From: an uncultured Campylobacter sp.
GTDB taxonomy: Bacteria > Campylobacterota > Campylobacteria > Campylobacterales > Campylobacteraceae
Length of the DNA stretch: 48,157 bases
Assembly (NCBI GenBank): GCA_900539505.1
Contig: UQCL01000011.1
Span: 1 to 48,157 of the forward strand
Reading direction: 5' to 3'
The notes under the pieces are model-generated. The model was not told the DNA's origin and made no database searches. It saw nothing but the letters and a program-made list of their open reading frames with translations. A program made the translations under genes and the position numbers. This document shows, one piece after another, positions 43,203-48,157 of the stretch (position 1 is the stretch's first letter; the number at the start of each line of letters is the position of its first letter).

Positions 43203-44141
43203 TTGAAAAATTTAATCTTTAAAAGAGTGGCGTCGAGTTTGGCGCTGCTCTTCTTTCTGTCTTTAATCGTTTTTTTGCTGATTTTTATCCTGCCTGGAAG
43301 CGTTACGGACGCTATGTTTTCGCGCCCGGAGGCGGTGAGCGAGAGCGTAAAAAAACAGATCGAGATAAATTTGGGCTTAGATAAAAACGTATTTTTACAA
43401 TACTTCTCGTGGATCTTTGCATTTTTGCAGGGGGATTTCGGGCTATCTTTGATAAGCGGCGAAAGCATTTCCGCGATTATTGCAAAAAGGCTTCCAAACA
43501 CCATCGCCCTATCGCTAGCATCATTTTTTTTCATAAGTCTGTTTTCGCTTATCCTGGGCTTTATTTGCGCTATTTATAAAAATAAATTTATAGATATTTT
43601 TATAAATGTCACAACTTTTTTGCTTGCCTGTTTGCCGCATTTTTGGGTAGGTCTTGCTTTTATTCTCGTTTTTAGTCTGATTCTGGGGCTTTTTCCAAGC
43701 TCGGGAGTAAACGAGATCAGCCAAAGCGGGATTTCGCTCAAACACCTATTTTTGCCGCTTTTAAGCGTGGTTTTGCCCCATCTTGGGCTTAATATAAAAT
43801 TTATCAAAGACACCTTTTTAGAGAGCTTAAGCAAGGATTTTATCCAAGCATCTTACGCAAGAGGGCTTGAAAAAAGCCGAATTTATCTTCTCGCCTTTCA
43901 GGACGCGCTGCCCGTTATAGTGCAGTATCTAGGAACCTTAATGGGAGGTATATTTGCCGGCTCGTACGTAGTCGAGAGCGTATTTTCATACCCCGGCATC
44001 GGCGAACTTGCGATAAGCTCGGTCGTTTCAAAAGACTATCCGGTAGTCATTAGCGTGGTGCTGCTTAGCGCCGTTTTTGTTATATTGTCAAATTTACTGG
44101 CGCAGATCATCGCGATCATGCTCGATAAGAGGAATTTATGA
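43203..44141 (+). CDS. nikY: ABC transporter permease (NikY-type, DppB family)
   Basis: An inner-membrane permease with about six helices in 312 residues. The EAA-type coupling loop is ASYARGLEKSRIYLLAFQDA, with the conserved Gly. VVESVFSYPGIGELAISSVV is the typical DppB/OppB C-terminal motif. It starts with TTG (43203) directly after the binding-protein stop, zero bases apart, so it depends on translational coupling. It overlaps the next permease by four bases (ATGA). Confidence 0.88.
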   Translation: MKNLIFKRVASSLALLFFLSLIVFLLIFILPGSVTDAMFSRPEAVSESVKKQIEINLGLDKNVFLQYFSWIFAFLQGDFGLSLISGESISAIIAKRLPNTIALSLASFFFISLFSLILGFICAIYKNKFIDIFINVTTFLLACLPHFWVGLAFILVFSLILGLFPSSGVNEISQSGISLKHLFLPLLSVVLPHLGLNIKFIKDTFLESLSKDFIQASYARGLEKSRIYLLAFQDALPVIVQYLGTLMGGIFAGSYVVESVFSYPGIGELAISSVVSKDYPVVISVVLLSAVFVILSNLLAQIIAIMLDKRNL

Positions 44142-44932
44142 AAATTTATAAATTTTTCTTAGCGGTTTTTGTATTTTTTGTTATCTTGGCGGTTTTCGCT
44201 CCGTTTTTTGCGCCGTTTGATCCAAATTTTAGCGATTTTCAAAACGTAAATTTAGCCCCAAATCAAACTCATATTTTCGGAACAGATTTTATGGGTAGAG
44301 ACCTGCTGAGTCGCGTATTTTACGCTCTTAGAACATCGCTTATCGTAGGGGTCGGGGCGAGTTTCATAACAACCCTCATTGCCTCCTTTTACGCCTACGT
44401 CGCAACGCTTAATTCAAATTTTATAAAAGAGCTTTTTGACAGGCTGATAGATGCGTTTTTGTCCCTGCCTAGCATTATATTTATTATGATCTTTTCATCG
44501 ATTTCCGGCGGCAGGCTATTTACGATTATCCTTATAATCGGGCTTTGCTCATGGATGCAAAGTGCAAAGGTTATTTTGGGGGCTCTTAAAACGATGCTTA
44601 AAAGCGATTTTATAGCTCAAGCTAAAATAAACGGAGCGACGCATTTTAAACTTATATTTTTTGAAGCGCTTCCAAATTTAAAGGCTCTGCTTTTTACGCT
44701 TTTCGGTATCAACGCCGCGCACGCAATCGCCATGGAAGCAACACTTAGCTTTTTTGGAGTGGGGAGCGATCTGTCCGCGATCAGTCTCGGGCTTATGCTA
44801 AATGAAAGCACGCAGGCTCTATTTATGGGCTCTTGGTGGGTCGTGCTTTTCCCCGGGGCGGTGCTGTTTTTACTAATACTCTCTTTTGCGATTTTAAGCA
44901 CGAGCTCAAACGGCAAGGGTATAAAAATATGA
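44138..44932 (+). CDS. nikX: ABC transporter permease (NikX-type, DppC family)
   Basis: The second inner-membrane permease, 264 residues. The N-terminal GTDFMGRDLLSRVFYALRTS is the DppC/OppC hallmark, and the coupling loop is IAQAKINGATHFKLIFFEAL. EATLSFFGVGSDLSAISLGL is the usual C-terminal motif. ATG overlaps the upstream stop, and its own TGA overlaps the next ATG. Confidence 0.88.
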   Translation: MKIYKFFLAVFVFFVILAVFAPFFAPFDPNFSDFQNVNLAPNQTHIFGTDFMGRDLLSRVFYALRTSLIVGVGASFITTLIASFYAYVATLNSNFIKELFDRLIDAFLSLPSIIFIMIFSSISGGRLFTIILIIGLCSWMQSAKVILGALKTMLKSDFIAQAKINGATHFKLIFFEALPNLKALLFTLFGINAAHAIAMEATLSFFGVGSDLSAISLGLMLNESTQALFMGSWWVVLFPGAVLFLLILSFAILSTSSNGKGIKI

Positions 44933-45600
44933 TCGAGATAGAAAATTTAAATCTAAAATTTAAAAATAAGCCGATTTTATCAAATCTTGATTTTAGCCTC
45001 GCTCAAAACGAATGCGTCGCGATAACCGGAAATAGCGGCTGCGGAAAGTCGATGTTTGCAAAGGCGATGATAAGGCTTTTTGATGACGATTTTAGCCTTA
45101 GCGCCGATAAATTTAAAATTTGCGGCAGAGATATTTTAGCTCTTGATCAAAACGAGCTTAGAGAGCATAGGCGAAATGTCTGCGCTCTGATCTTTCAAAA
45201 CAGCCACGGCTCCTTTCATCCCATGCTAAACGTAGGCGATCATTTCAATCTCTATCTTAAAAAAACTACGGAAATAGGCCTTATTAAAAAAACGGCTTTT
45301 GAGTATTTTTACAAATTCGGCTTTGACGACGCGAACACGCTTTGGCATAAATTTCCTTACGAGCTAAGCGGCGGAGAAGCGAGCAGAGTTCAGATAGTTT
45401 TGGCGCTCTGCTTGAAGCCTAAAATTTTAATATGCGACGAGATAACAAGCTCGCTCGATACTCTAAACAAAAGAAATATTATAAATATGCTAAATTCTCT
45501 CAAGCGCGAGATCGGCATTATATTTATCACCCATGAGCTCGGGCTTATCTCGCATCTGACGGGTAGAATTTTAAACCTCAAAAACGGAAAATTTCAATGA
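44929..45600 (+). CDS. nikW: ABC transporter ATP-binding protein (NikW-type)
   Basis: One of two cytoplasmic ATPases. Walker A is GNSGCGKS, the signature is LSGGEASRVQ and Walker B is ILICDEITSSLD; the switch His is in FITHE. ATG 44929 is chosen, not the longer frame, because it overlaps the permease stop (ATGA) as everywhere in this operon. The 223 residues are fewer than in oligopeptide DppD/F, lacking their C-terminal cofactor-like extension. The signature LSGGE is followed by ASRVQ rather than the usual QRV, as in the Campylobacter proteins. Confidence 0.88.
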   Translation: MIEIENLNLKFKNKPILSNLDFSLAQNECVAITGNSGCGKSMFAKAMIRLFDDDFSLSADKFKICGRDILALDQNELREHRRNVCALIFQNSHGSFHPMLNVGDHFNLYLKKTTEIGLIKKTAFEYFYKFGFDDANTLWHKFPYELSGGEASRVQIVLALCLKPKILICDEITSSLDTLNKRNIINMLNSLKREIGIIFITHELGLISHLTGRILNLKNGKFQ

Positions 45601-46346
45601 TATTAGAGGTTAAAAACATATCGAAAAATTTCGAATTTAGAGAGCATTTCGGGCATAAGCAGATCTGCTTAGAGGTGCTAAATAATATCAGCTTTAATCT
45701 CGAAAGCGGCGAGAATTTATCCATCCTAGGGCAAAGCGGAAGCGGCAAAAGCACTCTGGCTAAAATTTTGGCTCTAGTTATAAAACAAAGCGGAGGCGAG
45801 ATATTTTTTGAGGGCAAAAATCTGTCAAATTTAAACCAAAACGAGATTTTGCGATATAGAAGCCAAATCCGCCTCGTGATGCAAAATCAAAAATTATGCC
45901 TAAACCCCGCCCTTAAAATCAAAACTCAGATTAAAAACATAAAGAATTATCTTAAACTAAATTTTGATGACGAGCTTGTAGGCACGCTTTTAAAAACGCT
46001 AAATTTACCCGCGGAAATTCTAGCTAAGCTCCCGCATCAAATTAGCGGCGGCGAGGCTGAGCGAGTAGGCATGCTAATAGCTATGCTCTCAAACCCAAAA
46101 CTTCTAATCCTCGATGAGATAACGAGCGGGCTTGATTTCGAGGCAAAAGAGAGGCTTTTGGATATGCTTTTGACGCTTAATAAAAGCATAAATATCATAT
46201 TTATAACTCACGATCTAATGAGCGCGAGAAGGGTTGCGGGCAAGGTTTTGCTGCTCGAAAAAGGAAAGCAAATTTTCTTCGGCGACTTTGAAAACATTAA
46301 AGAGTATCCTAAATTTTTAGAGCTTTCGGAGGCCTTGAGTTATTAA
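45597..46346 (+). CDS. nikV: ABC transporter ATP-binding protein (NikV-type)
   Basis: The second ATPase, 249 residues. Walker A is GQSGSGKS, the signature ISGGEAERV, Walker B LLILDEITSGLD and the switch His in FITHD. It overlaps the previous gene by four bases and ends the operon. The overall base composition of this operon is more AT-rich than its neighbours, but its gene order matches the genus, so this is weak evidence of transfer. A hairpin lies 50 bases downstream. Confidence 0.88.
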   Translation: MILEVKNISKNFEFREHFGHKQICLEVLNNISFNLESGENLSILGQSGSGKSTLAKILALVIKQSGGEIFFEGKNLSNLNQNEILRYRSQIRLVMQNQKLCLNPALKIKTQIKNIKNYLKLNFDDELVGTLLKTLNLPAEILAKLPHQISGGEAERVGMLIAMLSNPKLLILDEITSGLDFEAKERLLDMLLTLNKSINIIFITHDLMSARRVAGKVLLLEKGKQIFFGDFENIKEYPKFLELSEALSY

Positions 46347-46395
46347 GCGCTGCGCGATGTTCATGTGCAAAGAGAGCGCGCCTTAATCCCGATAC

Positions 46396-46420
46396 GCCGC
46401 AAATTTTAATGTATTGCGGC
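46396..46420. terminator. Hairpin after the nik-type operon
   Basis: GCCGCAA (46396-46402) pairs perfectly with TTGCGGC (46414-46420). The following AAGAAATT is not T-rich, so it is at best a weak terminator. Confidence 0.35.
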
Positions 46421-46520
46421 AAGAAATTCTAAAAGCGATCCTTTTGCTCTCTTTTAACTCCTGCGCGCAGCCGCCTGCCTTGGATTTTGATTATTTTCCT
46501 TCCTTTTATATTCGTTTCGA

Positions 46521-46526
46521 TATAAT
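46521..46526 (+). promoter_or_regulatory. Candidate -10 box of the immunity-gene cluster
   Basis: TATAAT, preceded by GA, 81 bases before the first Imm40-like gene. Confidence 0.4.
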
Positions 46527-46607
46527 TTTTCTGAAAAATAGGCGCCAAACGGCACCAAACCGTTAGCCACAGATTTTTTAGACCTAATGTGAAATAAAGG
46601 AGAGATT

Positions 46608-46988
46608 ATGCCATTTATAGATGAAGACTACGTAAATATCGTGCCGCAGGATCTGCTAGAGCGCGGTATACGCCTAAGAGAGAAGCTTGGTTCTTATTAT
46701 ATCGCTTGGAGATTCGACGATGTAATGGAGGTGCTTAAAATCGCAAAAAGCAAAGATATGGTTATCGTCGGAGGAGAGGTATATCGCCTAAGCGGTAATG
46801 AGCCCATTATCACATACGATAGCTGGAGCATTAAAGAGGGAGATGACGGTGACGATGCATTCGAACTAGCGGTTCGATACATCACTAATTATCGCGCCAG
46901 AAACGGAGATGACTTTGCATACTGCCCGACTATTTGTCCATATACCATCCTACAGGAGCCAAATGAAAATTTTAGCTTCCAATATTGA
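46608..46988 (+). CDS. Imm40-like immunity protein, copy 1
   Basis: A 126-residue cytoplasmic protein. The pattern LLERGIRLRE, AWRFDDVMEVLKIA, VIVGGEVYRLSG, IITYDSWSI and AVRYITNYR fits the Imm40 family of polymorphic-toxin immunity proteins (core GGDVY then TYDNW). AAAGGAG precedes the ATG. Copy 2 follows 12 bases after its stop, with the same ribosome site. Such proteins bind and block a partner toxin; none is in this window. Confidence 0.65.
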   Translation: MPFIDEDYVNIVPQDLLERGIRLREKLGSYYIAWRFDDVMEVLKIAKSKDMVIVGGEVYRLSGNEPIITYDSWSIKEGDDGDDAFELAVRYITNYRARNGDDFAYCPTICPYTILQEPNENFSFQY

Positions 46989-47000
46989 AAAGGAGAGATT

Positions 47001-47345
47001 ATGTCATTTATAGATGAAGATTACGTAAATATCGTGCCGCAGGATCTGCTGGAGCGTGGTATACGCTTAAGGGAGGAGTACGGATTTTATGAAATCGCTT
47101 GGAGATTTGACGATGTAATGGAGGTGCTAAAAATCGCAAGAGATAGAGATATGCTTATCGTCGGAGGGGATGTATATCGCCTAAGCGGCAATAAGCCCAT
47201 AATCACATACGATTGCTGGAGTATTGAATCGGAAGATGACGATGCATTCGAAATGGCAATCGAATATATCACCAATTATCGCGCTAGAAACGGAGAAGAT
47301 TTTGCATACTGCCCGGTCATTAGCCCCAGGCGGGTGTCCAAATGA
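47001..47345 (+). CDS. Imm40-like immunity protein, copy 2
   Basis: 114 residues and nearly identical to copy 1 up to YITNYRARNGEDFAYCP (IDEDYVNIVPQDLLERGIRL is shared exactly), so it arose by tandem duplication. AAGGAGAG precedes the ATG. After FAYCP the two copies diverge: copy 1 ends PNENFSFQY, and here an out-of-frame tail reads PNENFNFQCRICWFCSYSDK, reaching a stop at 47448. The 18-base versus 26-base interval puts this copy's tail out of frame. The core that would contact the toxin is complete. Confidence 0.65.
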   Translation: MSFIDEDYVNIVPQDLLERGIRLREEYGFYEIAWRFDDVMEVLKIARDRDMLIVGGDVYRLSGNKPIITYDCWSIESEDDDAFEMAIEYITNYRARNGEDFAYCPVISPRRVSK

Positions 47346-47466
47346 AAATTTTAACTTCCAATGCAGAATATGCTGGTTTTGCTCATATTCTGATAAATAT
47401 AAAATGTGTGTCAAACTAAATGACAATATGTGCGTAGATGAGATATAAAAGATTTTAGGAGTAGCT

Positions 47467-47834
47467 TTGAAAGGCAACAAAGTAGTTTTAATACTATCGA
47501 TCGAAAGCGATAGTGATCTATCTGAAACGATAAGCAGCAGCGGCATATCCGCAACAAAAGCCTGGCGCAAAGGAGATTTTAAAAAAGGCTTTATTTTAAA
47601 ATATAAAAATTTTGGATTTAGTATAGAGGAAAAATTTTATGATATACCTTTTGCGGGAGATCTAATTAAAAAATTTTTAGCAGATATAAATGTCGCAAAG
47701 AGTATAAAATTACAAGGTGTGAAAAAGCTGCTAAGAGTCGTAGTTTAGGTCTATATTATAATGCAAATTTACTGAAACTATTAGCAGATAATAATGTGGA
47801 TTTGGACAACGACATATACTGCCTAGATGGATAA
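47467..47834 (+). pseudogene. DUF4279-like gene, frameshifted
   Basis: It starts at TTG 47467 with AGGAG at 47457-47461. The first 93 codons (KVVLILSIESDSDL, ISATKAWRKGDFKKG) stop at 47746. The C-terminal part AAKSRSLGLYYNANLLKLLA then DNNVDLDNDIYCLDG follows in another frame to 47834. The switch is at an A5 run (47722-47726); six A would give one ~122-residue protein. The middle ISATKxWRKGD and the DLDNDIYCLD ending resemble DUF4279, which is often found as an immunity-type protein near toxins. It follows the two Imm40-like genes on the same strand. Confidence 0.7.
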
Positions 47835-47940
47835 ATTTGAATCTTGAGCGAGACGTATTTATCGATGAAATTCTTGGACTTTGATTGGATAAAAGGCGAC
47901 AAACCGTCCTTGGAATTTCATATAAGGATAATTTAAAACC

Positions 47941-48133
47941 ATGAAACCGGTAAGAATTGTAATGACGATATTTTTTATTATCCTATCGTCTTTAAATTTT
48001 CATAAACTATTAGCGGAAGGCGGTTATCGCGGAGGCAAAGTCTATGTCGTAGCCACAACCCAATCCGTCATTATGCAAATATTACTTATCATAGGATTGA
48101 TCCTGTATTTGATATATCTGATAAGAGTAAAAG
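47941..48133 (+). CDS. Partial membrane protein gene, cut by the window end
   Basis: 64 codons are present before the adapter. An N-terminal signal-like segment (MKPVRIVMTIFFIILSSLNF) is followed by EGGYRGGKVYVVATTQS and a strong membrane helix (MQILLIIGLILYLIYLI). The real 3' end is missing, since the sequence past 48133 is adapter. A weak AAGGA lies 18 bases upstream. It could be an exported small membrane protein of the same cluster; I do not recognise it. Confidence 0.5.
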
Positions 48134-48157
48134 CTGTCTCTTATACACATCTGACGC
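48134..48157 (+). other. Nextera sequencing adapter (artefact)
   Basis: CTGTCTCTTATACACATCT, followed by GACGC, is the reverse complement of the Nextera Read 1 transposon adapter. It marks the right end of the library fragment and is not genome sequence. Confidence 0.97.

Noticed and set aside
41640..46346. nik-type operon as recently transferred DNA
   Set aside because: It is more AT-rich than its surroundings, but the gene order is that of the genus, so ancestral composition is the simpler explanation.

Overview
The window looks like chromosome from a higher-GC, oral-type Campylobacter (the C. gracilis, C. showae, C. rectus and C. concisus range). Reasons: a cmeABC-type efflux operon with a near-canonical CmeR box, a nikZYXWV-type ABC transporter, arylsulfate sulfotransferases beside DsbA/DsbB genes, a G10 homopolymer inside a surface-receptor gene, AAGGAG ribosome sites, TATAAT -10 boxes without clear -35 boxes, and spacers full of AAATTT/AAAATTTT. 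The species is an inference. Both ends are Nextera sequencing adapter (1-47 and 48134-48157), so the biological insert is 48-48133.

Layout. 48-4230: short hybrid-cluster protein Hcp, a remnant reading frame, a pyridoxal/pyridoxamine kinase and a MenA-like prenyltransferase. 4231-5421: no intact gene, but a decayed DUF2695 gene. 5422-15431: a periplasmic oxidative-folding and sulfotransfer region with AssT1, DsbA1-DsbB, a Cache-domain histidine kinase and OmpR-type regulator (apparently leaderless), DsbA2, an aldo/keto reductase and AssT2. 15620-22531: small redox and accessory genes, several broken (frameshifted tautomerase, NAD-binding protein, SDR, frameshifted flavin reductase, Cys-rich lipoprotein, secreted tannase-family esterase, 5'-truncated YagU fragment, MFS transporter). 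22532-29537: ThiD with an unusual internal insertion, then cmeABC. 29538-33522: repeats, tRNA-Ser, DyP peroxidase and small unknown genes, one frameshifted. 33795-39593: TonB-dependent receptor with a G10 tract that puts it out of frame as sequenced, and a PqqL-like M16 protease. 40388-41200: five tRNA genes with a 51-aa lipoprotein gene among them. 41643-46346: five-gene nickel/peptide ABC operon. 46608-48133: two tandem Imm40-like genes, a frameshifted DUF4279-like gene and a truncated membrane-protein gene.

How it fits together. DsbA1, DsbA2 and DsbB would make disulfides in the periplasm. AssT1 and AssT2 each carry a Cys pair just before the catalytic His, and the tannase-family enzyme carries the CS...HC cysteines, so the likely clients are encoded nearby. 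The M16 protease next to a TonB receptor recalls the FusA/FusC and YddB/PqqL pairing for importing an iron protein. The immunity-like genes at the right end look like the edge of a polymorphic-toxin or defence island whose toxin is outside the window.

Reliability. Several genes are broken by apparent one-base losses in short A/T runs (15669-15674, 31538-31542, 47722-47726), and a flavin reductase is out of frame twice. These may be real decay, phase variation or consensus errors, and the adapter ends call for caution. All functional calls come from motif reading alone, without database searches.
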